DNA of 64,000 nt from Shimazuella kribbensis DSM 45090 (lineage in GTDB: Bacteria; Bacillota; Bacilli; Thermoactinomycetales; Thermoactinomycetaceae): positions 124,001 to 188,000 of the forward strand of contig NZ_ATZF01000002.1 in NCBI RefSeq assembly GCF_000428065.1. Direction: 5' to 3'. Below, in pieces: positions 35,312 to 43,855 of the stretch. Each line of letters starts with the position of its first letter. Position 1 is the first letter of the stretch. The notes under the pieces were generated by a model that was given only the letters and a program-made list of their open reading frames with translations, had not been told where the DNA came from and searched no databases. Position numbers and translations under genes: made by a program.

Positions 35312-36304
35312 TTAGGAGAAGAGAGATGTACTATGCAAAGGCTGAATTTTTGCTTTTGGATCCATATATGCTTTTGCATTGTTTACAGCAGTAGGACCTT
35401 CTCCAAAACCTGTGACAATAAGCTTTACTTTTCCATCATAGGTACAAACGTCTCCTGCTGCATAAACTCCTGGTAGTCTGGTCTCTTGTTTAGAATTTAC
35501 TACAATTGCATTCTTTTCGATTGTGAGCCCCCAATCTTTCATTGGGCCTAACGATGATACAAATCCATAATTTACAATGATATCGTCTACAACAATACTT
35601 TCTTTTTTCGCATCTTTCGTATGCTTGATGACAATTTGTATAATCGAATCTTTTCCTTTTAATTCTATTGGAACATATGGGGTTTTTATCTCTATTGATG
35701 ATTTCATCAAGTTCTCTATGCTGTGTTCTTGGGCTCTAAATTTATCGCGGCGATGAATTACTGTCACTTTTTCAGCAATTGGCTCTAACATAAGTGCCCA
35801 ATCAATAGCTGAATCTCCTCCTCCCAAAATAGCGACTTTCTTGCCTGCAAACCGATTCATATCTTTTACGAAGTAATGAAGATTCATGTTTTCATATTGT
35901 GCTGCCTCTTCTAATTCTAGTTTTCGAGGCTGGAAAGCTCCATTACCAGCTGTAATAATAATGGTTTTTGAATAATGACTTGCACGATTAGTGGTTAGTT
36001 TAAAGATCCCATCCGCTTGTTTCTCTAATTGTTCCACAGATTCTTCTAGACATAATGTTGGCTCGAATTGCTGCATTTGTACTTTTAAATTATGGACTAA
36101 CTCTTGTGCTCGGATCTTGGGAAAACCAGCGACATCATAAATATATTTTTCTGGATAAAGCGCTGTTAATTGTCCACCTAATTGAGGAAGACTTTCAATA
36201 ATTTTCACTTTCGCTTGTCTTATCCCTGCATAAAAAGCTGTAAACAGGCCAGTAGGTCCTCCACCAATAATGGTAATATCATAAATCTCCCTTTGATGTG
36301 TCAA
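35312..36304 (-). CDS. Ferredoxin-NADP reductase, thioredoxin-reductase-like (YumC type)
   Basis: A 330-residue flavoprotein of the TrxR-like ferredoxin/flavodoxin-NADP reductase group. The FAD loop is [17 protein letters not shown], the NADPH loop [14 protein letters not shown] near 160, and the C-terminal FAD motif VYAAGDVC. The CxxC of true thioredoxin reductases is absent, which supports the YumC assignment. It transfers electrons between NADPH and ferredoxin or flavodoxin. Starts with TTG behind AGAGGTGA. It follows a Nudix gene after 22 bases in the same direction, so the two may form an operon. Confidence 0.9.
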   Translation of the reverse strand: MTHQREIYDITIIGGGPTGLFTAFYAGIRQAKVKIIESLPQLGGQLTALYPEKYIYDVAGFPKIRAQELVHNLKVQMQQFEPTLCLEESVEQLEKQADGIFKLTTNRASHYSKTIIITAGNGAFQPRKLELEEAAQYENMNLHYFVKDMNRFAGKKVAILGGGDSAIDWALMLEPIAEKVTVIHRRDKFRAQEHSIENLMKSSIEIKTPYVPIELKGKDSIIQIVIKHTKDAKKESIVVDDIIVNYGFVSSLGPMKDWGLTIEKNAIVVNSKQETRLPGVYAAGDVCTYDGKVKLIVTGFGEGPTAVNNAKAYMDPKAKIQPLHSTSLFS

Positions 36305-36326
36305 TTTCGCTCACCTCTTCTACTCA

Positions 36327-36761
36327 TTATTCCCAGCTCGTTAGTAATTGAGAACTATTCTGCCAAACTTCTGAAGATAGATTGCTGTTAACTGCATCGA
36401 AATAACGCGATTGGAGATTAGGCCTTGTAATATATTCCGATACATTTTTCTCATTTAATTTAACAAAACATGCTTCCCTAATCTCATTTTCTTGTTTTAT
36501 GATCTCCCCACTAACATACTTTGCTCGAAACACAATGCACAGTACATTCATTTCAAGATTTTGATAGACTCCTGTTACTCCCAAAGGCTTGATCAAAACC
36601 CCTGTTTCCTCTCTGACTTCTCTGTGTACTGCTGTGTGTATGGATTCATGTTCTTCTACATTTCCACCCGGAAATTCCCATGTGTCTGATCTTAGATGTG
36701 TTTTTACCAGTAAAACTTCTCCTAAATCGTTTTCAACATATGCACAAACGGAGATAATCAT
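36327..36761 (-). CDS. Nudix hydrolase
   Basis: A 144-residue hydrolase with a complete Nudix box (33-55, GGNVEEHES...REVREETGV), which binds Mg and cleaves nucleoside diphosphates linked to another group. Substrate not predictable. GGAG precedes the ATG by about 10 bases. First gene of a likely operon with the ferredoxin-NADP reductase. Confidence 0.9.
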   Translation of the reverse strand: MIISVCAYVENDLGEVLLVKTHLRSDTWEFPGGNVEEHESIHTAVHREVREETGVLIKPLGVTGVYQNLEMNVLCIVFRAKYVSGEIIKQENEIREACFVKLNEKNVSEYITRPNLQSRYFDAVNSNLSSEVWQNSSQLLTSWE

Positions 36762-37208
36762 TTTGAATTCACTCCATTCTTTTCTTATAAAAGAGAAAAA
36801 ATGACACTACCAAAGATATGCTCAATATAAAATGAAAATTTTTCATGTATATGGAAGGTTATGAAATTTGTAATCTGTTCAAACTCAAATGAACTTCCCT
36901 TATTCTATCTCAAATATATCATAGTGATAGACAAGAAATGAGGATCTAGTCCGTCAAATTTGCCAGATGATTCAACCTCTGTAATACAATCCCCTGATAA
37001 CGTAGAATCGTGACGAGATTTTATTTCATCTCGTTTATTTTTTTAAATAAAAAGAAGCCTCTTCATATTTACGAAGATAGTCAAAATCAGACGCTACTTT
37101 TCTCCATCTTTCAGATGCCATTAAAACCTGTGTGCAATAGCGGTATCTTCTAGATCTCACTGAATCATATTTGTTTACTAATCCAAATCGCCTCACAACT
37201 TTTACTCA
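36762..37208. other. Intergenic region with a possible small minus-strand ORF
   Basis: A minus-strand frame (37196 to 37035, 53 codons, GTG start) encodes a Tyr/Arg-rich peptide (SVRSRRYRYCTQVLMASE...) but lacks a ribosome binding site. It may be a gene remnant. Nothing else is recognisable. Confidence 0.3.
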
Positions 37209-37237
37209 TTGCAACATACCATACCGTATGGTATTAT
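37209..37237 (+). promoter_or_regulatory. Promoter overlapped by a TetR-type operator
   Basis: The 19-bp palindrome ATACCATACCGTATGGTAT (37216-37234) lies between TTGCAA (37209-37214) and TATTAT (37232-37237), which are 17 bases apart. The same palindrome, with one different central base, lies at 41954-41972 next to the TetR gene. A repressor bound here would shut the promoter. This is the likely control point of the operon starting at 37361. Confidence 0.7.
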
Positions 37238-37360
37238 TCAGTATAAAGAGATCCCAAAACTGAAATTTTAGACATCGTATACAGAATAGCTGCTAGATTA
37301 ACCAATCTATATCACTCCTCATCCATTTAGTAGAACTCAAATCGAAAGAAGGAGATTCAT

Positions 37361-37501
37361 TTGTATCCAAAAACAACCAACGTTTTTGATAAGAGATATG
37401 TGAATCTGCATTCAATAGCTTCATTTTGTAAAACACAGGAGCGTGAAATAGATAAAAGTATTCCTTTGAATCTTACTTTATTTAGAGAAGGAGTAAGCTG
37501 A
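37361..37501 (+). CDS. 46-residue hypothetical protein coupled to the giant membrane protein gene
   Basis: A TTG start lies 6 bases after GAAGGAG and opens a 46-codon frame whose TGA overlaps the next ATG by one base (TGATG). Such overlap is a classic sign of coupled translation. The peptide (start MYPKTTNVFDKRYVNL) is soluble, with one Cys and mixed charge, and I do not recognise it. It is the first gene of a three-gene operon with the VirB6-like protein and a small membrane protein. Confidence 0.55.
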   Translation: MYPKTTNVFDKRYVNLHSIASFCKTQEREIDKSIPLNLTLFREGVS

Positions 37502-40500
37502 TGAAACAATTCAGGCGCTTTATGACGGTATTTCTAGGCATATTAATTCTACTATTGTTCCTCCCCTCCCTCACTGAAGCCGCTAATACAAGTTACTATG
37601 TGCCTCCAGATTCAGGAGATATGGTTCCAAAAGAAGAGACGGATGAGAAGAGCGAATCCATGTTTCGAAAGTATGGTAAATCTACTTTTATCCTTGACTA
37701 CAAGACTTCTTTTGAAGAAAAAGAATTAAGTGATTGTCAACCAGGAGGAGGATTATTATCGTCCATTCCCATCATAGGCGCTCTTGAAATGGGTGGATGT
37801 GCGCTAGGAGTAGCAACAGACAAAATAGGGTTCTCAATAGAAAAATATTTTGATCTTTCTTTCTACCTTAACATATTTAATACGATGTTCTGGCAACAAT
37901 TTCTTATTATTACTTACTTTATTGTAAAATGGATCTCTTGGGCATTCAGCATGGAAATTATTACTTATATTTTAGATGCATATAAAGTAGCAATGAAAAA
38001 TCTAGAAAAGTCTATTTGGGAACCCTTTATGTATCTAATGTGGACAGTTGCTGTTGCTTGGATGGTTTACTATTGGATTTCCGGAAAAAAAACACAGCTA
38101 TGGACGACCTTCCTAAACTCGCTCATTATCATTGCGTTATCTACTTCCATTTTTGCGAATTTGCCAACTTTTTTGCAAAGTGTTAGCAATGCTAGCACGA
38201 ATGTCTCGATTTTGATCTTAGCTGGTTTAATAGATAGTGAGACACAAGAAAAAGTCTCAAAAGATTTGACAAAATCAAATGCTGAGAAGCATAGAAAAAT
38301 TGCATTGAATACCATGGAAGAGGGTCTCGACGGGATTTTTATCGATTTACCCTATATGTTGATTAACTTTGGTTCTCCTGAACTCGCTAACAAACTCCCT
38401 TGGCAAAAAGTGTTAGATCCACCTCTAGGGAAAGATCGAAATGATGTATTGCAAGATGCTTATGACAACTGGAGTAGAAAGTGTCCTACCTCTAAAGCAC
38501 CGAGTGGTGGTACAGCGAAATTGCTTTATAATTACGAACAAGCACTGAAGAGAGAAAAGGGAGAAAAGGTGGATATAGCTCCTGAGTGTGCTTTTATGCA
38601 TAAAATGAAATGGATGACTGCAGATAAAGCTCCACAACGACTTTCCCATTCCATCATCATCATGATGTTTTCTTTTGTTGCGATGATGTGTTTCGCCTAT
38701 ATCGCTTTTTTGACGATTATCTGGCAGTTCATCGCCCTTGGAAGAGGTCTGTTGGCGGCTGTTTATCTGTTAATCAGTTTATGGCCAGGATATGGTATGA
38801 AGGAAGCAGCAATGTGGGGTTGGTCAATGATCCAAGCTTTATTTATGAAAGTATTTTATACGATCGTTCTGGCGATTTACATCAAAATGGTAACAGCTCT
38901 TGCATCTAAAGCAGATGACATCGGATTTCTTAATATCTGGTTACTTGCTATTGGCATGTTTATCGGATTGATTATAGCAATGAGAGAATTGCGTACAAGA
39001 TTATCCAATATCCCACTTGGTAATGGTATGTTCCTCCAAGGTACTTCCAATGAAGCAGAACTAGTAATGAGTAAAATTGGAGGTGCGGTGAAAACAACAG
39101 CAGGAATTGGCTCAGCAGTTGCTTTGACTGCAGCGGGTATGCCACACGGCGCAAGGGTTGCTATGACAGTAGCAACCAAAGGCGTGAAAGGGGCAATCAA
39201 ACAAGAAGCAACCAATCAATTAGGTGGAGGAAAAGATAGTATAGCTTCGAAAATACAAAAAAACAGAGCAGAGAAATTAGAAAAGCAAGACGCTCAGATA
39301 GCCTATCAAAAACGAACAGATGGATTACTCCCAGAAGATAAGGCAATGGCCAATCATATTTACGACGTATCTGGTATAGATGTTACGACTCCAGAAGGAA
39401 GAACGATGCTGAATCAAGTAGCACCTCAATTTGCGAAAAATAATTCCGCAACATTGGGTAGAATCGATCAACACACCCTAGCGCAGCAAATGACTCGGGA
39501 AATGCCAAAGCATATGCCACCTCCCGGTTCCTTGGAACTTGAGATGCTCTCACGGAGGTTTGGAGCTGAAAATGTAGAGTTGTGGCAAGAAGCTGCAAGT
39601 TATGAGTGGAAATCCGTTGAGAATAAATTAGATGCCTATAACAATCTAAGTCTGAAAGAAAAAACAACAACTCCAAAACCTAGTATGACGAATTCTGGTG
39701 TCCAAAAGCAATTTGAGAAGCTTCAGTTGGGTAACCGCCTACATGAGAACTCTGCCCAAGTACGTGTAGATGCGAAAAATGCAATAGGTGATGAGGTATA
39801 TGCAAGCTTTAGTCAATTAAAATATCAAATGCAGAAAAACGAGATAGGTGTTAAAGTTTATGACAATTTCAAGAAACAAGTTGCTAATTCTGGTACGGTA
39901 GTGTTGGATCTGAATCAAATTCAAATACCACCTATAGGGAAAATAGGTGCTTTTGGGAATGAATCGTTAAATGTAAAAGTCACTGGCAACTTCAAACAGC
40001 ATCTACCCAACACAGCAGAAGAAGCTCAAAAAATGTTGGATTTGGTTCAAAAACAAATTTATGAACAATTACGTACTGAAGGTTATCAAGCAGATAAGAT
40101 TACCCAACCCATCAATCTGAAAGTCGATATGCCCATTGGTGGCGGAGGAACTTTTGGAACCCAGAAAGTGGATGTGCAAGTAAGCAGTATCAATATGACA
40201 AGATCAGGGGATTCCAACGTTGAATTTGATGCAGGTGTTCTACGAAATCAAATTAACCAGATTTTGAGATCAGCTCCCACAACTCAAAGTATCCCTCTAC
40301 CTAACGGTAAAACCGATTTACAAGTGACGATGGACTTAGCTAACTTTGTTGCCACGCAAAGTGGAATGAAAAAACCAACAGAATCAATAGAACTATCAAC
40401 TCGAATGTCGAGTGATCTCATAATCGCATCCGATCATATGGCAAATGAAATCCAGAAAAGGCTCAACTTTGTTAGAAGTAATCCCACTGCTAATCTAGAC

Positions 40501-40758
40501 GCGTTTGCATCATCTGATACATTAAACAAATTCATGAAGCAGAATGAAGAACAACTACAGAAACAAATAGAGCGGGTACGCCATGCCATGAATGTTCAAG
40601 CAAGCATAGCTGCAACGATGCGCGAACGACTTGAAGAAGATATGGAGAATATTATTAAGTCCTTTAAAAAGGTAAGCCAATGGCAAAAAGAGATGAAAAA
40701 AAAACACAATACCCCTTCTAACCCACCAAGCGATGGCAGCATCGCTACGAAAATGTAA
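37501..40758 (+). CDS. Giant VirB6/TrbL-like polytopic membrane protein of mobile-element type
   Basis: The 1085-residue protein has a signal-like N-terminus (about 8-28, ending TEAA) and a membrane core to about residue 510 with seven or so helices (for instance FLIITYFIVKWISWAF, LWTTFLNSLIIIAL, HSIIIMMFSFVAMMCFAYI, VFYTIVLAIYIKMV). A Gly/Ala-rich segment (about 525-570) and a 500-residue hydrophilic, Gln-rich C-terminal domain follow. This design matches the VirB6/TrbL-like channel protein of Gram-positive conjugative elements (CD3337/EF1877-like family). No VirB4 ATPase, coupling protein, relaxase or integrase is nearby. AAGGAG precedes the ATG. Confidence 0.75.
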   Translation: MKQFRRFMTVFLGILILLLFLPSLTEAANTSYYVPPDSGDMVPKEETDEKSESMFRKYGKSTFILDYKTSFEEKELSDCQPGGGLLSSIPIIGALEMGGCALGVATDKIGFSIEKYFDLSFYLNIFNTMFWQQFLIITYFIVKWISWAFSMEIITYILDAYKVAMKNLEKSIWEPFMYLMWTVAVAWMVYYWISGKKTQLWTTFLNSLIIIALSTSIFANLPTFLQSVSNASTNVSILILAGLIDSETQEKVSKDLTKSNAEKHRKIALNTMEEGLDGIFIDLPYMLINFGSPELANKLPWQKVLDPPLGKDRNDVLQDAYDNWSRKCPTSKAPSGGTAKLLYNYEQALKREKGEKVDIAPECAFMHKMKWMTADKAPQRLSHSIIIMMFSFVAMMCFAYIAFLTIIWQFIALGRGLLAAVYLLISLWPGYGMKEAAMWGWSMIQALFMKVFYTIVLAIYIKMVTALASKADDIGFLNIWLLAIGMFIGLIIAMRELRTRLSNIPLGNGMFLQGTSNEAELVMSKIGGAVKTTAGIGSAVALTAAGMPHGARVAMTVATKGVKGAIKQEATNQLGGGKDSIASKIQKNRAEKLEKQDAQIAYQKRTDGLLPEDKAMANHIYDVSGIDVTTPEGRTMLNQVAPQFAKNNSATLGRIDQHTLAQQMTREMPKHMPPPGSLELEMLSRRFGAENVELWQEAASYEWKSVENKLDAYNNLSLKEKTTTPKPSMTNSGVQKQFEKLQLGNRLHENSAQVRVDAKNAIGDEVYASFSQLKYQMQKNEIGVKVYDNFKKQVANSGTVVLDLNQIQIPPIGKIGAFGNESLNVKVTGNFKQHLPNTAEEAQKMLDLVQKQIYEQLRTEGYQADKITQPINLKVDMPIGGGGTFGTQKVDVQVSSINMTRSGDSNVEFDAGVLRNQINQILRSAPTTQSIPLPNGKTDLQVTMDLANFVATQSGMKKPTESIELSTRMSSDLIIASDHMANEIQKRLNFVRSNPTANLDAFASSDTLNKFMKQNEEQLQKQIERVRHAMNVQASIAATMRERLEEDMENIIKSFKKVSQWQKEMKKKHNTPSNPPSDGSIATKM

Positions 40759-40770
40759 GGAGGTTTTTAA

Positions 40771-40971
40771 ATGACGGAATATCAAGATCCAAAAAAGAAT
40801 CTTTCCTTTAAACAAAAATTGGTAGAGGGATTGGAAGAATTCAAACATCAAGCTACACTGTGGTTTGAAGATATTAAAGGGAATAAGAAAAAACTAATCC
40901 CTATCATAGTCGTAACCATTATTGGTATCTTTGGTTTTATCCGTGGACTGATTCTCATGGTGTTCTTTTAG
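40771..40971 (+). CDS. Small membrane protein in the VirB6-like operon
   Basis: A 66-residue protein with a charged N-terminal part (LSFKQKLVEGLEEFKHQ) and one C-terminal transmembrane helix (about 44-64, LIPIIVVTIIGIFGFI). It starts 12 bases after the giant gene behind TAAGGAGG, and a terminator follows, so it closes the operon. It could be an accessory subunit of the membrane complex. Confidence 0.7.
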   Translation: MTEYQDPKKNLSFKQKLVEGLEEFKHQATLWFEDIKGNKKKLIPIIVVTIIGIFGFIRGLILMVFF

Positions 40972-41037
40972 CATCTGTTGTCATCTGGCTGGAGTTTCCA
41001 TCATCATTTTTGCGGACTTAAAATAGATAAAATATAA

Positions 41038-41073
41038 AAAAATACAAGTTATCACTAGATAGCTTGTATTTTT
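41038..41073 (+). terminator. Terminator of the VirB6-like operon
   Basis: AAAAATACAAG and CTTGTATTTTT pair perfectly around 14 bases, about 65 bases after the last gene. Confidence 0.85.
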
Positions 41074-41253
41074 CATCTCTTCCACTCTTAAATATAAGAA
41101 ACATCGCTATCCTGCGAATACAACAATCAACCAATTATAGTCGACCTGTCATTTTTCAATCCAAAAAAGATGACTACAGGTTAAACCCGTGGTCATCTGT
41201 ATCATAATATATCGATGTACAATATATAACTTTGAGACAATACTTGCTTCTCT

Positions 41254-41640
41254 TCAGCCGCTGATGTTGATGCCTAAGCCGATCAGAATGACCGCAATTA
41301 CATAAAGTATCCCTGCAAAATGGCGACCGCGCGTCGCCCAAAGGGCAATGATCGCTCCAGAAAGATACAAACATCCAACAAACAGGCCAGTCGCAAACCT
41401 AGCTCCCTGCTCAAACCAAATTGCAACGATCAATGCGAATCCACCGAGAATCCAGCATATCGTGCTGTAATGTAACATCAACGGGACAAGCCTTCTGATA
41501 AGCACTTCTATCCTCTCATCCGAGCGGAAATACTCCTCAAACGGACGAACCATGCGCCGCTGGATTATCATGCCATGAATCACAGCGATACCGATTCCGA
41601 TAACAGCAGCCACTATTAAAGCTATATCTTGCCAATTCAT
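41254..41640 (-). CDS. Four-helix membrane protein, composition unlike neighbours
   Basis: A 128-residue protein with four hydrophobic helices (about 7-26, 56-75, 82-102, 108-126) and a conserved-looking HGMIIQRRMVRPFEE segment after helix one. No family name comes to mind, but the sequence resembles proteobacterial-type small integral membrane proteins. Codons (CGC, CGG, CTG, ATC, GCG) are more GC-rich than nearby genes, suggesting transfer. The ATG at 41640 follows GAGGTG at 7 bases; another ATG lies at 41646. Confidence 0.7.
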   Translation of the reverse strand: MNWQDIALIVAAVIGIGIAVIHGMIIQRRMVRPFEEYFRSDERIEVLIRRLVPLMLHYSTICWILGGFALIVAIWFEQGARFATGLFVGCLYLSGAIIALWATRGRHFAGILYVIAVILIGLGINISG

Positions 41641-41717
41641 GTTCATACACCTCTTTATAGTATCTTTTTAATATTCTTAAAAGTTAAGTCTGAAAATTTC
41701 CAGTTAGCTCGTGTCAT

Positions 41718-41888
41718 CTAGGAAGTGAAAATTTGGAAATATAAGCCTTTTGGCTCATTCTTAATGAGCATAAATGATCCAATGGGAGTAACATGTGGAG
41801 AATCATCTGGATTAACCGTTGCAAAAGAATAACTAAATGACTTAGAAGCAATATCTCTCCAAAAACCCCAGTGATCGGATGGATGCAT
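41718..41888 (-). pseudogene. Truncated pyridoxamine-phosphate-oxidase-like protein gene
   Basis: The frame gives 56 residues, of which SYSFATVNPDDSPHVTPIGSFML is the usual first strand block of PNPOx-like split-barrel flavoproteins. A normal member has about 130-160 residues; here a stop follows GLYFQIFTS, so the FMN site is incomplete. The ATG at 41888 has GAGGG upstream. It is divergent from the TetR gene, with the large palindrome between them, so it was probably the TetR-controlled target before truncation. Confidence 0.65.
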
Positions 41889-41945
41889 AACATTCCCTCT
41901 TCTCATGAATTTGATTGTTTGACTATTTATAACTGTTCTTTCTGC

Positions 41946-41980
41946 CTCTTATAATACCATACGGTATGGTATTATAAGAG
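41946..41980. promoter_or_regulatory. 35-bp perfect palindrome, operator for the TetR regulator
   Basis: CTCTTATAATACCATAC and GTATGGTATTATAAGAG are exact inverted copies around a single G. The inner 19 bp repeat the site at 37216. The palindrome includes TATAAT on both strands, so a bound repressor would block promoters in both directions. Confidence 0.8.
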
Positions 41981-42131
41981 GTGTAAATTTTTATTTGCAC
42001 TCCTTTTGATCACCATTCGCGATGAAGAAACAAACTGTTCACTCCATGCATATACACGATCTGTAAATGCTTTTTCTCTAATTATTTCAGACTCGAACAG
42101 ACCGCTTAAAAATCTCTAACTTTCTTCCTTG

Positions 42132-42147
42132 CATACCAAAAGGTATG
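42132..42147. promoter_or_regulatory. Weaker TetR operator before the TetR gene
   Basis: CATACC-AAAA-GGTATG is a palindrome with the same ATACC/GGTAT half-sites as the other two operators but a different centre. It lies 28 bases before the TetR ATG and suggests autoregulation. Confidence 0.6.
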
Positions 42148-42174
42148 ATATATTGATCCAAAAGGAGCGAAGAA

Positions 42175-42726
42175 ATGAATAATAAAACTAAACTTTCATG
42201 GTTACATGAAGGTTTTGCTGTGCTTGAACAAGCAGGACCTGATCAATTAACAATTGATGAACTTTGTCGTAGATTAAATCTTACAAAAGGATCATTTTAT
42301 CATCACTTCAAAAATCGCCAAGATTATATCCATTCCCTACTCCAACTTTGGGAAGAAGACCGGACCCAAGGAGTAATTGTATTAAGTCAAAGTGAAGAAA
42401 GTCCCCGAGAAAAACTCAATCGCTTAACAAAGCTTGTTACTAGCTTGGCAGATAGTACGCTTGAAGTGAAAATTCGCGCTTGGGCATCTCATGATGAAAC
42501 CATTCGCTCCTATCAACAACGTGTAGATGAAAGTAGAATAAATTATGCTAAGGAATTATGTGAGAATGTATATAAAGATAGTGTAGATGGTGAATTATTA
42601 GCTAAAATCTATTACACCTTATATATTGGATCACAACATTTATTTCCGCCTATGAAGGGGAAGGATCTATTTCAAATATATAAAGCAATAAGTAAATACA
42701 TCCAAAAGGGCTCCAAAAAGATATAA
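42175..42726 (+). CDS. TetR-family transcriptional regulator
   Basis: A 183-residue TetR protein. The N-terminal helix-turn-helix (about 17-50) reads LTIDELCRRLNLTKGSFYHHFKNRQDYI, a textbook TetR pattern. The C-terminal ligand domain has KIRAWASHDETIRSYQQRVD, common to small repressors of drug- or redox-responsive genes. AAGGAG precedes the ATG. Palindromes of one type lie before it, before the PNPOx-like remnant and before the VirB6-like operon, so it probably represses all three. The ligand is unknown. Confidence 0.92.
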   Translation: MNNKTKLSWLHEGFAVLEQAGPDQLTIDELCRRLNLTKGSFYHHFKNRQDYIHSLLQLWEEDRTQGVIVLSQSEESPREKLNRLTKLVTSLADSTLEVKIRAWASHDETIRSYQQRVDESRINYAKELCENVYKDSVDGELLAKIYYTLYIGSQHLFPPMKGKDLFQIYKAISKYIQKGSKKI

Positions 42727-42913
42727 AAATCCCTTTTATCCGTTTGATTGTGCCAAAACGGAATAAATATGTGATATTTCACAGCTTAAAATAGGTGTGC
42801 TCATGAATTCTTTGCGCCTCTCCTTTTTTATCATTTTTCCACTTGAAAGAATACCCAAATTAATTATATTATCTAGATAATGAGGTAATAATTTTGTTCG
42901 AGGAGAGTCTTTT

Positions 42914-42937
42914 ATGTTTGTGGTAGTTCTTAACTAG
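42914..42937 (+). CDS. Regulatory leader peptide (7 residues)
   Basis: AGGAG lies 8 bases before an ATG opening the frame MFVVVLN followed by TAG. The last codons (42926-42936, GTTCTTAACTA) are perfectly complementary to 43022-43032. Such features mark stalling-controlled leaders of antibiotic response genes. The first possible target is the acetyltransferase at 43311. Confidence 0.6.
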   Translation: MFVVVLN

Positions 42938-43172
42938 TAATTTCATATCGGTTTGTAAGCAAACCTATTTCATGGCATAAAAAGCTATGTTTATTTGTTG
43001 TGGGTGGCTTCTATCGAAGAATAGTTAAGAACGAAAGGGACCAATTGAAGTCTAGGATTCTATCCTAATACGTCATGACCTGTGCTGTATTCAGCATTCT
43101 TTTGATTAGACGTTTTTATGGAGAGTACCCTATTTTAAAGACAGAAAATGAACCTAGTTCATTTTCTGTCTT
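42938..43172 (+). promoter_or_regulatory. Structured leader ending in a terminator
   Basis: Several hairpins lie in a row: GGTTTG/CAAACC (near 42950-42966), the long-range pair described above, TAGGAT/ATCCTA (near 43054-43069), and a perfect terminator AGACAGAAAATGAAC/GTTCATTTTCTGTCT with a T6 tail (43139-43172). A full antiterminator partner for the last stem was not found by eye. Confidence 0.55.
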
Positions 43173-43310
43173 TTTTGTTGCCTCAAAAAATAAAGGAGCA
43201 GGATTTTAAAACAAATACAACGATTAACAGACTAAATAATAAGTCTTTATCACTTTGAATTTCCCATAAAACAAAAATAACTGATTTTTACAAAGAAAGG
43301 TGAATCAAAT

Positions 43311-43826
43311 ATGCTACTCGAGACAAATCGACTGTTATTAAGAACGCTTGAGCTTGACTTATTAGAAGCAGCAACTCAACGTGATACAAAGGAAATCGAA
43401 GCTTTAGGATACAAAACCAACGGTGAGTGGCCTGAACCTGAATTTGCCGAAGCGTTGCCCTATTTTCGAGAACTTCTGATTAAAAACAATGGGACAAAGG
43501 GATTTGATTCTTGGATCGCACTCAAGAAGGACACCAAAGAAATAGTAGGTAGTGTCGGTTTTTTAGGTAATCCCGCTTCTGACGGTTTAATTGAAATCGG
43601 ATTTGGTACAAATCAAAGTCATCGTCGAAAAGGTTATTGTTTTGAAGCTGTTCAAAAATTATTAAGCTGGGCATGGACTCAAAAGGAGATCAAAGGTATC
43701 GTTTCAAGATGCGAGCCTGATAATATTGGTTCCAAAAACATATTAGTCAAACTAGGTTTCCAACTAGATCATGAAGATGCAGGATTCCTTTATTGGACAT
43801 ATCGTGGAGAGCAGTACCATTTATAA
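43311..43826 (+). CDS. GNAT-family acetyltransferase, RimJ/RimL-like
   Basis: A 171-residue GNAT protein starting MLLETNRLLLRTLELDLLEAA, the usual RimJ/RimL-like N-terminus. The acetyl-CoA segment is GFGTNQSHRRKGYCFEAVQKLL and the end of motif B is CEPDNIGSKNILVKLGFQ. AAAGGTG precedes the ATG. The structured leader 140 bases upstream may control it, which would suit an antibiotic-modifying or ribosome-related role, but that is inference. A second acetyltransferase gene follows 29 bases later. Confidence 0.85.
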   Translation: MLLETNRLLLRTLELDLLEAATQRDTKEIEALGYKTNGEWPEPEFAEALPYFRELLIKNNGTKGFDSWIALKKDTKEIVGSVGFLGNPASDGLIEIGFGTNQSHRRKGYCFEAVQKLLSWAWTQKEIKGIVSRCEPDNIGSKNILVKLGFQLDHEDAGFLYWTYRGEQYHL

Positions 43827-43855
43827 TTAATTTATTAAAAGAACAGGAGATTTCT

